This document shows positions 1-5,981 of a DNA stretch of 64,000 nucleotides, one piece after another (the stretch's first letter is position 1; every line of letters begins with the position of its first letter). Source of the DNA: JANQNX01 sp040217095. Its GTDB lineage: Bacteria; Pseudomonadota; Gammaproteobacteria; Eutrophobiales; Eutrophobiaceae. The DNA lies in contig OZ245888.1 of assembly GCA_965229565.1 (NCBI GenBank), positions 2,542,001 to 2,606,000 on the forward strand, given 5' to 3'. The notes beneath the pieces were generated by a model. It searched no databases. It saw only the letters and a list, made by a program, of their open reading frames with translations, and was not told the DNA's origin. The translations under genes were made by a program, and so were the position numbers.

Positions 1-210
1 AAGAAGGGTAAGCGGACAGTACTGACCAAGCCAGGCCTGAAGCGCTACAACTCCAATTGCAAGCAGGTGGGCCAGACGCCACCATAAATTGTTTGCCCAC
101 GACCACCCTGCCTTGTTCCCGATAATAATTGCGGGTAGTCCCAACACGACAAACAGGACGATACCAAAGTGCAAAAGCAATACAGCATCGGCAAGGGCTT
201 GATATGGCAA
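1..210 (-). CDS. DUF2784 family membrane protein, 3' end outside the window
   Basis: An open frame of 70 codons runs leftward off the window edge. From a TTG at 210 it reads MPYQALADAV, then a hydrophobic helix (LLLHFGIVLFVVLG), a Trp-rich segment (GWSWANNLWW), a second helix and a YCPLT motif. This matches the small inner-membrane DUF2784 family, which is usually about 120 residues, so roughly the C-terminal 40% is missing. The function of the family is unknown. The start is inferred: no ATG is in frame and no clear ribosome site is visible. Family assignment rests on the recalled helix plus CPLT pattern. Confidence 0.7.
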   Translation of the reverse strand, partial: MPYQALADAVLLLHFGIVLFVVLGLPAIIIGNKAGWSWANNLWWRLAHLLAIGVVALQAWLGQYCPLTLL

Positions 211-288
211 GGACAGGTTCCGCGTGATAATTAAGGATTACATTCAGCCGACCATTTAAGCGATCTGCCGGGATAAATCGTTATGTGA

Positions 289-717
289 TTATTGGTCATT
301 TTCAAAATGGGCAAAGACCTCGGCACCCGTCATATTCCGGGTTTCATTTGAAAAACTATAATACCCAGGTTTTTCATCGATGAAAATCTGATGAGTAAAA
401 GTGTAGCGTGATTGCATATCCAGTAAACCAGCAGGTAAATGGTATTGATTGCCTGGTATTAAATAATAAAAAAGATGTGTGCCACAGCTTGCACAAAATC
501 CCCTTTCTGCCCATTCTGAAGATTGATATCGTTTTACCAGTGTCTCATCAGCAAATTTCAATGAATCGCCGCAATCAATGGCCAGCATTGGGCCACCGGA
601 CCATGTTCTACACATGTTGCAATGACATGCAGCTATTTCAGTATTTGAGAGTTCTACTTCCAGTGTAATGGAACCACAGAGACATTTTCCGCTGGCTTTC
701 ATAACTACTTTCTCCAT
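289..717 (-). CDS. GFA-domain zinc protein (glutathione-dependent formaldehyde-activating enzyme family)
   Basis: The 142-residue protein has the family's cysteine pattern: CLCG (C12, C14), CHCNMC (C31, C33, C36) and CASCG (C75, C78). These bind the two zinc ions of the Mss4-like beta fold. The family is named after Gfa of Paracoccus, proposed to help condense formaldehyde with glutathione, but most members are uncharacterised. The serine-cycle genes elsewhere in the window make a C1 role tempting, yet nothing here proves it. The start overlaps the upstream membrane-protein gene by 13 bp, so the two are probably co-transcribed. A second possible start lies at 702. Confidence 0.8.
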   Translation of the reverse strand: MEKVVMKASGKCLCGSITLEVELSNTEIAACHCNMCRTWSGGPMLAIDCGDSLKFADETLVKRYQSSEWAERGFCASCGTHLFYYLIPGNQYHLPAGLLDMQSRYTFTHQIFIDEKPGYYSFSNETRNMTGAEVFAHFENDQ

Positions 718-1157
718 AGATGATGTTTTGATGATGCCTGGCTAGCACAGTCAGGTGTGATTTTTCTGGCATGAATTATCCAGGGCATTAATGCAAAAAT
801 TAATAACGACAATAAATACGCGCTAAATGCTATCTCATCTCTTGAATCGAGATACTGACTTATAGAAATGCCTTGCAGTCCCAGTACCAATGTAAATTCA
901 ACCAGGAGTAAGAGCGCTAACGCGACCACCCCTAAAATGATATAAGGCGTGCCCGCTCTTATTGGAACCATTTTTGATACAACAAACCTTGCGGCCAGAT
1001 AGATAACAAGCAACATTACCGGCATCTCCAGTAACTCCGCATACCTCGCCCCGATTTCTGGCTCTAGTACCAGTACCCTTATCGTTCCCAGTATAAAGCC
1101 AGCCGTAAATACCAGGGCAAAATAGATAACTCCATACATCCAGTGCTGCAGTCGCAT
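705..1157 (-). CDS. Four-helix membrane protein, unknown function
   Basis: The 150-residue protein has four hydrophobic segments, at about residues 8-28, 45-62, 72-96 and 110-130. The first loop carries a charged pattern (GTIRVLVLEPEIGARYAELLEMP) that I associate with a widespread uncharacterised family, but I cannot name it. The C-terminal tail is Lys- and His-rich and probably cytoplasmic. The 3' end overlaps the GFA gene by 13 bp, which suggests a two-gene transcript. Confidence 0.65.
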   Translation of the reverse strand: MRLQHWMYGVIYFALVFTAGFILGTIRVLVLEPEIGARYAELLEMPVMLLVIYLAARFVVSKMVPIRAGTPYIILGVVALALLLLVEFTLVLGLQGISISQYLDSRDEIAFSAYLLSLLIFALMPWIIHARKITPDCASQASSKHHLWRK

Positions 1158-1243
1158 GAGTGATACCTATCGTGGAGTTAGACCGACAGCATGAACTTGT
1201 CAGATCTTCCTATATGAGAACAACAAGGTTTACGGCGGCCAGG

Positions 1244-1510
1244 TTACGATGCTTCGTTTTCGATTCTGTTACACTCAATCTCGTAATCCGATATCATGGA
1301 TTCCAGGTCGTCATGAAAATTATTTTGCTGGGTGATTAATTTATCAAGCTTGTTCGCATTTTCTTTTTGTTTTAATTCTCCGTCGAGCAAAAACCAGAAC
1401 TCTCCAAGCTTTTCTATATTTGTCTTCGAGTAATGCAGCATTTCCTTGAGCTGGGAAATAATATCTCTTGATTTCTCTAAATCAGATTTTTCTTTCGTTT
1501 GATCAGTCAT
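1244..1510 (-). CDS. Small acidic coiled-coil protein, unknown function
   Basis: The 88-residue, highly charged, helix-forming protein has heptad-like hydrophobic spacing (IISQLKEMLHYSKTNIEKLGEFWFLLDGEL) and no signal peptide or membrane segment. An AGGAG-type site precedes the ATG (the forward strand shows cat-gtttt-tctcct). It stands alone, 86 bp upstream of the membrane-protein gene on the same strand. I do not recognise the family. Confidence 0.55.
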   Translation of the reverse strand: MTDQTKEKSDLEKSRDIISQLKEMLHYSKTNIEKLGEFWFLLDGELKQKENANKLDKLITQQNNFHDDLESMISDYEIECNRIENEAS

Positions 1511-1806
1511 GTTTTTCTCCTGGCGCTAATAATTACATGTAACTAATGGAGCTAACAGCATGTTAAAGGAGACCATTGTTCTCATAATGTTACATGGATG
1601 CATACTGTAAACAAAGTGATAAGTATGACAGTAGCAAACACAAGATGTACGTGTGCGAACATGCAGGAAAAGATTTCAATACCAGCGAATAATTGCATGT
1701 ACTTTTCCGGGGGTATACCTGGTTCAACATGTCTTTGAAGATTTTTCACCAGTTGTTAGAGTTAATATTGTAGTCATAACTGGCCGCTTTAAAAGGGTGA
1801 AAATTA
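1511..1806. other. Intergenic region between divergent genes
   Basis: This AT-rich stretch has no coding frame I would support. It must hold the promoters of the leftward coiled-coil gene and the rightward homocysteine methyltransferase gene. A dyad CCAGTT / AACTGG, with arms about 23 bases apart, lies at roughly 1750-1785, near the downstream start, and could be an operator. I see no MetJ-type AGACGTCT boxes. Confidence 0.4.
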
Positions 1807-2694
1807 ATGAGTCGATATAGCAAGCTGATGCAACGTATCCAATCCGGTGAACGTATCCTGCTCGACGGTGGGACAGGTACTGAAATCGAGCGCCGTGGTG
1901 TGCCTCAACTGGACAACGCGTGGAACGGTGGAGGCGCACTGAGCCACCCGGACATCCTGCGTTCGGTGCACGAGGATTATCTTCGGGCCGGCGCCGAGAT
2001 CATCATAGCCAACACATTCGCCACGCATTATTACGCCCTACATGATGCCGGCGAAGCAGATCGCTTCGAGGAATATAATATTCGCGGTGTCGAGATCGCC
2101 ATGGAAGCCCGTGAGAGGTCACAAAAGCCGAACGCGCTGGTTGCAGCCGGGATCTCGTACTGGTCCTGGAGCGGTAATCATCCTGACCTTGAAAACCTGG
2201 AGGCGGCTACCAGGCGACAGGTCAAAATCCTGGCCGATGCAGGTATCGATTTGTTCATGCTTGAGATGATGATCGATATCGACAAGATGCTCATATTGGC
2301 AGATGCGGCACTGGCAACCGGACTGCCGGTCTGGGTGGGTTTTACCTGCGAACCAGGTACCCATGGCCAGGTAAACCTTCGTAACGGTGAATCTTTAAGT
2401 GATGCACTTGATGCCATCAAGGACCGGGGCGTTGATCTGGTCAGTATCATGCATACCGAGGTTGAAGACATCGATTCCTGTCTTGAGGCTTTGCGCTCGA
2501 ACTGGTCCGGGCCGATCTGTGTATACGCGCATACCAGCAACAGTGTGAATCACCGCTGGGTATTCAATAATACGATTTCACCGGAGGATTACTGCGCCGC
2601 AGCGCGCGGGTGGCTCGACAAGGGTGTGAATGTCATCGGTGGCTGTTGCGGTATCGAGCCGGCGCATATCGAGCAACTGAAAACAATAATCTGA
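1807..2694 (+). CDS. Homocysteine S-methyltransferase-like protein (Pfam S-methyl_trans)
   Basis: The 295-residue barrel protein starts with the family signature LLDGGTGTEIERRG (residues 18-31) and ends with GGCCG (C280, C281), which supplies two zinc ligands. Family enzymes transfer a methyl group from S-methylmethionine, betaine or similar donors to homocysteine. An oddity is that the position normally holding the first zinc cysteine (GxNC) appears to read SIMH (H216), so the metal site may be Cys2His or the substrate may differ. The gene stands alone. Its 3' end abuts the last integron cassette. The donor substrate cannot be told from sequence. Confidence 0.8.
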   Translation: MSRYSKLMQRIQSGERILLDGGTGTEIERRGVPQLDNAWNGGGALSHPDILRSVHEDYLRAGAEIIIANTFATHYYALHDAGEADRFEEYNIRGVEIAMEARERSQKPNALVAAGISYWSWSGNHPDLENLEAATRRQVKILADAGIDLFMLEMMIDIDKMLILADAALATGLPVWVGFTCEPGTHGQVNLRNGESLSDALDAIKDRGVDLVSIMHTEVEDIDSCLEALRSNWSGPICVYAHTSNSVNHRWVFNNTISPEDYCAAARGWLDKGVNVIGGCCGIEPAHIEQLKTII

Positions 2695-2701
2695 GCGGCT
2701 G

Positions 2702-2708
2702 GTTATGT
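2702..2708 (-). repeat. Lone attC R'' box, truncated end of the cassette array
   Basis: On the minus strand the box reads ACATAAC and contains the TAA stop of the GNAT gene. The rest of the attC is absent: the next bases are the 3' end of the homocysteine methyltransferase gene. The array was therefore cut at this point by deletion or recombination. Confidence 0.55.
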
Positions 2709-3125
2709 TTCATTTCTCTCCATCAATTGGAATTCGCCATCAGAACTGACTCCCAGCGATATTGTGTGCCAACCTTTGGCTCGGTAGAACTCCAACGCGT
2801 CAGTGTTCGCCGAGACACATTTGAGTTGTGCAGGCCGGCCAAGACTTTCAAGGCAGGTGGCTAGAAGCGCCGAGCCGATTTTCTTACCGGAAAATTTAGG
2901 CAATACGAATAGATGATGAATGAAATTCCCTGGTTCCCATGCCGAAATAAACCCTACCAATTGACCGTTTAGTTCGGCCACCCAGATTTTTTCTCCTTCA
3001 GTGTCTCGCTCGAAATCGTCGATATCCAAATCGCTTCTACTGATCCAATGGAATTTTTCGGCTCTGGTTTGTAGGTAGATACTTTGAAGAACGGGCAAGT
3101 CTTCTTGTCTCATCTCACGTATCAA
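2703..3125 (-). CDS. GNAT family N-acetyltransferase (integron cassette 5)
   Basis: The protein is about 140 residues. It has the GNAT core: an N-terminal IREMRQEDLPVLQSIY strand-helix, a WVAELNGQLVGFIS strand pair, an acetyl-CoA loop with LPKFSGKKIGSALL (the R/Q-x-x-G-x-G/A region) and a final NTDALEFYRAKGWH motif typical of the family. Substrate is unknown. I chose the TTG at 3125 because a GAGG site lies 6-7 bases upstream and because the longer frame (to 3173) would read through the attC site. Acetyltransferases are common integron cargo. Confidence 0.8.
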   Translation of the reverse strand: MIREMRQEDLPVLQSIYLQTRAEKFHWISRSDLDIDDFERDTEGEKIWVAELNGQLVGFISAWEPGNFIHHLFVLPKFSGKKIGSALLATCLESLGRPAQLKCVSANTDALEFYRAKGWHTISLGVSSDGEFQLMERNET

Positions 3126-3142
3126 GCGGAGCCTCGTCTGAA

Positions 3143-3200
3143 ATATAACGTTGAAATTTAGCCTGCTGCGCAAACAGTTTACTGGAATGATTGGTTATGC
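3143..3200 (-). repeat. attC-like site of the hicAB cassette
   Basis: The 58-bp imperfect palindrome reads, on the minus strand, from GCATAAC (which contains the hicB stop) to GTTATAT. An inner CTG/CAG-flanked stem and a TTCAACGTTA segment resemble the inner boxes of short attC sites. The right-hand box departs from the GTTRRRY consensus at one base, so the site is somewhat eroded. Confidence 0.65.
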
Positions 3201-3407
3201 AGCGACTTCGACGATCTCGATGCTGGAGGTAGGTTCAGGAATAGATTCACCATCTTCCTTGAGTCCTTGTAAATGAAACTCGATAGCTTCATGGATTAAA
3301 CGTAAAACTTCTTCGCGTGTCTCGCCAGAGGCAACACAGCCAGGTAAATCAGGCACATAGGCCCCATAGCTGGTTTCACCTTTTTCGATTACAACGGCAT
3401 ATTTCAT
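3195..3407 (-). CDS. hicB: HicB-family antitoxin (integron cassette 4)
   Basis: The 70-residue protein has the compact HicB fold signature: YAVVIEKGETSYGAYVPDLPGCVASGETREEVLRLIHEAIEFHL. HicB proteins bind and neutralise the HicA mRNA interferase, and longer forms repress their own promoter. This one has only the partial RNase H-like domain and no clear C-terminal DNA-binding domain. It follows hicA with a 10-bp gap, and its TAA stop lies inside the attC box. In cassette arrays, toxin-antitoxin pairs are thought to stabilise the array against loss. Confidence 0.9.
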   Translation of the reverse strand: MKYAVVIEKGETSYGAYVPDLPGCVASGETREEVLRLIHEAIEFHLQGLKEDGESIPEPTSSIEIVEVAA

Positions 3408-3417
3408 CGGATTAACC

Positions 3418-3606
3418 TCATTTCTTTAATCCCGATTGTTTGAGTATGGCATTTAATGTGCCTTTTGGCACCTCTACACTGGGTTTCCCTGCTACAGTGA
3501 GTGTGCCTGATTTAACGGGATGTTTAAATTGTCGATGGCTCCCTTTTGTCCTTACCAGATACCATCCGTCATCCTCCAGTATTTTGAGTAGTTCCCTTAC
3601 TTTCAT
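3418..3606 (-). CDS. hicA: HicA-family mRNA interferase toxin (integron cassette 4)
   Basis: The 62-residue dsRBD-like protein has the conserved GSHRQFKHP motif with the expected catalytic histidine (H24) and a hydrophobic C-terminal helix. HicA toxins cleave mRNA and stop growth until HicB binds them. The toxin comes first in the pair, the usual hicAB order. It starts about 40 bp downstream of the preceding attC site and may use its own promoter there. All key residues are present, so it looks functional. Confidence 0.9.
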   Translation of the reverse strand: MKVRELLKILEDDGWYLVRTKGSHRQFKHPVKSGTLTVAGKPSVEVPKGTLNAILKQSGLKK

Positions 3607-3645
3607 TTTTAACTAATTTTCAATTCATTCGATATTTATATAGCT

Positions 3646-3708
3646 GCATAACGATTGAGCTGAGACCCGCGCGCTTTTCGCGCGTAGAATTTGAGCGACT
3701 TGTTAGCG
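3646..3708 (-). repeat. attC site of the zinc-ribbon cassette
   Basis: On the minus strand this 63-bp site runs from CGCTAAC to GTTATGC. Inside is a GC-rich hairpin (CGCGCG AAAA CGCGCG) flanked by GCTCAA-type inner boxes. The asymmetry (CTAACAAGTCGCTCAA at the gene end) is the same as in well-known short attC sites, so the gene-to-attC orientation is clear. Confidence 0.85.
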
Positions 3709-3711
3709 CAT

Positions 3712-4152
3712 TTATTTGTTTTTTGTCTCTCGTTCATATTGTAATAACCATGAATGAACTGTTTGCCATGGATCACCCTTACATCGGAAAGTAAGAAAAT
3801 ATGGACGATGCCTAGTTAACCACGCAAAAAAAGAAAACATTGCCATATTATTATTCTTATCCCCATCCCAAATTGACCAGGCTCTTTGAATTTCTGCTTT
3901 TGCCTTGTTTTTAAGTATTCTTTTCTTCGGCTTTTTTGAATAGCAATCATCCCAAGCTGCTAAAGAATCATTAATATCTCCTTCTATCATCAAACCTGGA
4001 CTAGGCATATTAACGAACTTCCTTCTTTCAATTTCTCCAATGTCTGAACAGACAGGACACCACTTTCTTCCATCACATAATATTGGAATCACACCATCTT
4101 CATTAGTACTCTCAAACCTTCCACATGATGCGCAATGTAATTTCTTATTCAT
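3712..4152 (-). CDS. Cassette protein with N-terminal zinc ribbon, unknown function (cassette 3)
   Basis: The 146-residue protein starts with CASCGRF and continues to CPVCSD at about residue 37, a four-cysteine zinc ribbon. The rest is a basic central segment (KKPKKRILKNKAKAEIQRAW) and an aromatic-rich C-terminus. There is no signal peptide. The gene is flanked by two attC sites. It is more AT-rich than its neighbours, as expected for captured genes. I do not recognise a family beyond the zinc ribbon. Confidence 0.65.
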   Translation of the reverse strand: MNKKLHCASCGRFESTNEDGVIPILCDGRKWCPVCSDIGEIERRKFVNMPSPGLMIEGDINDSLAAWDDCYSKKPKKRILKNKAKAEIQRAWSIWDGDKNNNMAMFSFFAWLTRHRPYFLTFRCKGDPWQTVHSWLLQYERETKNK

Positions 4153-4162
4153 TAATAATTAG

Positions 4163-4241
4163 CGCTAACGTTGCGCTAAGGGGCGCGTAGCGGCGGAGCG
4201 TCCCAGCGAGCATTGCGAGCGCTTTGAGTGCCTTGTTATGA
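4163..4241 (-). repeat. attC site of the helical-protein cassette
   Basis: On the minus strand this 79-bp site runs from TCATAAC (overlapping the stop of the preceding gene) to GTTAGCG. The body is a long GC-rich imperfect hairpin (GAGCGCTCGC... / ...GCCCCTTAGCGC). It is the longest and most structured attC of the array. Confidence 0.8.
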
Positions 4242-4886
4242 GCCATTTGGCTTATGAGGTGGCAGACAATCCGCGAACTCTGCTTGTAGCGCCGATACTT
4301 TGCCTTGCTGTGCTGCATCTCCAGACAGTATGACCAGAAGCATACCCACCATTGTTGAGACTCCGTTCGATGCTCTAAGGGCTTGCGCAAGCAGGGCAAC
4401 GGGGTAGCCTTTGCTGTGCCGGTTAATGGCGTGGATGCCGCCATGAACGAAGGAGCTCAGAGGTTTCCATGAATACTGCTTAAACTCCAGCAGCATGTCA
4501 GTAGCCTGTTCGGGCGCTTTGCCGTTTAGCTTCGTGAGCATTTCAGAGAGCATCGGCATTTTCTCTGCTTTTTTTGCTCCTTCATGAGTTAACTCGCCTG
4601 CGAGCTTTTCAACGGCGTTATCTGACGCTGCGTAAAGAAGCCACATCGCCCTGACTAGCGCCTCGTATTGAAGCCGTAGCAGGCCGACTGCAGAAGTGAA
4701 ATTGCCAGCCACGATGAGCAGTTTTGCGCTCTCGGCATGCTCGAACGCCACACTACATAGAATCCGACTAGCCACTCGGCGAGAAGAATTGTCATATGGC
4801 TTTAAGGCCACGAATTCAGTAAGAGCGGCCTCTAGCTCTGCCGAACGGCTTAGCAATTCGTTAATGCTCGGTTCCTTTCTGCTCAT
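4236..4886 (-). CDS. Cassette-borne all-helical protein, resembles the DUF6988/DUF5677-type group (cassette 2)
   Basis: The 216-residue, mostly alpha-helical protein has FEHAESAKLLIVAGNFTSAVGLLRLQYEA and SSFVHGGIHAINRHSKGYP blocks. I recall these from a family often found as integron cassettes, with a HEPN-like His-containing helix pair. Function is unknown. Both ends are embedded in recombination sites: the ATG overlaps the R' box of the upstream attC (GTTATGA), and the TAA lies in the R'' box of its own attC. It has no leader region of its own and needs an upstream promoter. Confidence 0.75.
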   Translation of the reverse strand: MSRKEPSINELLSRSAELEAALTEFVALKPYDNSSRRVASRILCSVAFEHAESAKLLIVAGNFTSAVGLLRLQYEALVRAMWLLYAASDNAVEKLAGELTHEGAKKAEKMPMLSEMLTKLNGKAPEQATDMLLEFKQYSWKPLSSFVHGGIHAINRHSKGYPVALLAQALRASNGVSTMVGMLLVILSGDAAQQGKVSALQAEFADCLPPHKPNGS

Positions 4887-4943
4887 AACGTTTGAACTCA
4901 GCGGCGCGCCTTTGGCGCGTCGCTTTGGAGTGATTTGTTAGGC
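4883..4943 (-). repeat. attC site of the first cassette
   Basis: On the minus strand this 61-bp site runs from GCCTAAC to GTTATGA. The centre is a near-perfect hairpin (GACGCGCC AAA GGCGCGCC) with CACTCCAA and GTTCAAA inner boxes. It is the cleanest attC of the array. Confidence 0.88.
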
Positions 4944-4953
4944 AACATAATAT

Positions 4954-5349
4954 TTACATTCCATTCTGACAATTTCCCCAATCTTTATACACTTTGCCAT
5001 TCAAAGGCGATATGAAAGCATAATCAAGCATAGAGCCGGGATTATTTTCATTAATACTTTCGGGTCCTCGTTTAACTATTATGCAGCCATGTAATATGCC
5101 GTATGTAGCATAAAAATCTCCCTCAGAATCAGACTTCATGAAAGTAATACCAGTATCTGGCTGTCCAATTCCATCAATTGAAATATGTAAATCTTCTCCG
5201 ATTTTATATTCGCAAGATAAAAATTGAGAACTGGTTTCTTTACAACTTTTCCCATCTATTGCTTCATCGTAAGTTGTAGAAGCTGCATGGACTGCAGCAC
5301 ATACAATTGTTAAGGCTTGAGTAACAAAAAAAAGTATTAGATGTTTCAT
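4954..5349 (-). CDS. Small exported protein, unknown function (integron cassette 1)
   Basis: The 131-residue protein has a clear signal peptide (MKHLILFFVTQALTIVCAAVHAAS, cleavage after AHA/VHA). The mature part has cysteines in SCKETSSQFLSCEYKIG, HGCIIVK and WGNCQNG, four in all, which could form two disulfides in the periplasm. It is the first cassette after the attI-like core and so is best placed for a cassette promoter. No family is recognised. Its AT-rich codon use differs from the chromosomal genes around the array. Confidence 0.7.
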   Translation of the reverse strand: MKHLILFFVTQALTIVCAAVHAASTTYDEAIDGKSCKETSSQFLSCEYKIGEDLHISIDGIGQPDTGITFMKSDSEGDFYATYGILHGCIIVKRGPESINENNPGSMLDYAFISPLNGKVYKDWGNCQNGM

Positions 5350-5354
5350 ATGTT

Positions 5355-5361
5355 GCCTAAC
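5355..5361 (-). other. attI-like core box at the head of the cassette array
   Basis: On the minus strand the box reads GTTAGGC, 5 bp before the ATG of the first cassette gene. No partner RYYYAAC box or attC hairpin is visible upstream in the first ~90 bases. It is therefore better read as the single recombination box of attI than as another attC. The adjacent divergent intI remnant supports this. Confidence 0.6.
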
Positions 5362-5398
5362 TAGTGCTTAAGAGACGGGTGGTCCCATAATATTCTAT

Positions 5399-5491
5399 AG
5401 GGGACATAAGTAGTCGCGTGTGATTTTTATTCATCATCAATGACTTGGGTTATTCAGCCTGATTAATCAGTTTATATACAGGGTGTCCCCT
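5399..5491. repeat. Inverted repeat between attI and the intI remnant
   Basis: AGGGGACA (5399-5406) and TGTCCCCT (5484-5491) are perfect 8-bp inverted copies bounding a 93-bp AT-rich, non-coding segment. This could be a miniature inserted element or a relic of one. No convincing target duplication is seen. It lies where the cassette promoter and the intI promoter would normally be. Confidence 0.4.
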
Positions 5492-5639
5492 TTGCTATAT
5501 TTCCTATGTACTATTTTTGTGTCACCTTAAATTAACGCGATGCATAAAAGTATTATTTAATTTCAATAAGTTACAAGCACAGGAAGAATTCAGAAAGGTG
5601 ACACATTTTTTATCGACATCACCCAGGGAGAGGACATTT

Positions 5640-5969
5640 ATGGAACAAAAACATCCCCCAAAACTACTAGACCAAGTCCGAACCCCGATCCGCTACCTGC
5701 ATTTATCAAGTAGTACAGAACAGGCCTATGTGCACTGGATTCGTCGTTTTATTTTTTTTTAATAACAAACAGCATCCAAAAATAATGGGTGGTGATGAAA
5801 TAGCGAGGTTTCTGAATTGCCTGGCAAACAATAAAAAAGTCTCAACGTCGACACAAAATCAGGCCATGAATACCATCGTTTTTCTTTAAACGTGAATACC
5901 ACGATGATTTACACCCATGTGCTGAATAAAGGTGGGCATGGAGTTAAGTCACCGCTGGATACCTTGTAA
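5640..5969 (+). pseudogene. intI: Integron integrase remnant (frameshifted, central part deleted)
   Basis: From the ATG at 5640 the frame reads EQKHPPKLLDQVRTPIR and SSTEQAYVHWIRRFI, the N-terminal core-binding domain of IntI. A run of Ts near 5750-5760 shifts the frame into a stop at 5760. The next frame continues with NNKQHPKIMGGDEIARFL and STSTQNQAMNTIVFL up to about 5889. It then jumps to VNTTMIYTHVLNKGGHGVKS and PLDTL, the integrase C-terminus that includes the catalytic Tyr. About 190 residues in between, with the catalytic Arg/His set and the IntI-specific patch, are missing. The enzyme cannot be active. Confidence 0.9.
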
Positions 5970-5981
5970 GACGTATTTATT

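Larger units (their letters stand above)
2702..5969 (-). mobile_element. Fossil chromosomal integron: intI remnant, attI-like core and five gene cassettes
   Basis: Five leftward units are separated by imperfect palindromes that carry the attC core boxes RYYYAAC and GTTRRRY (or a close variant) at their ends. They run leftward from a single core box at 5355-5361, which I take as attI. On its other side a divergent pseudogene (5640-5969) encodes recognisable N- and C-terminal pieces of an integron integrase. The divergent layout is that of mobile integrons. In three of the five cassettes the stop codon lies inside the first attC box, the tight packing expected of cassettes. The array is probably frozen, because the integrase has lost its catalytic core. 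Confidence 0.85.

Noticed and set aside
5465..5481. Possible LexA (SOS) box before the intI remnant: ATCAGTTTATATACAG
   Set aside because: The right half matches ACAG, but the left half lacks CTGT; it is too degenerate to call.
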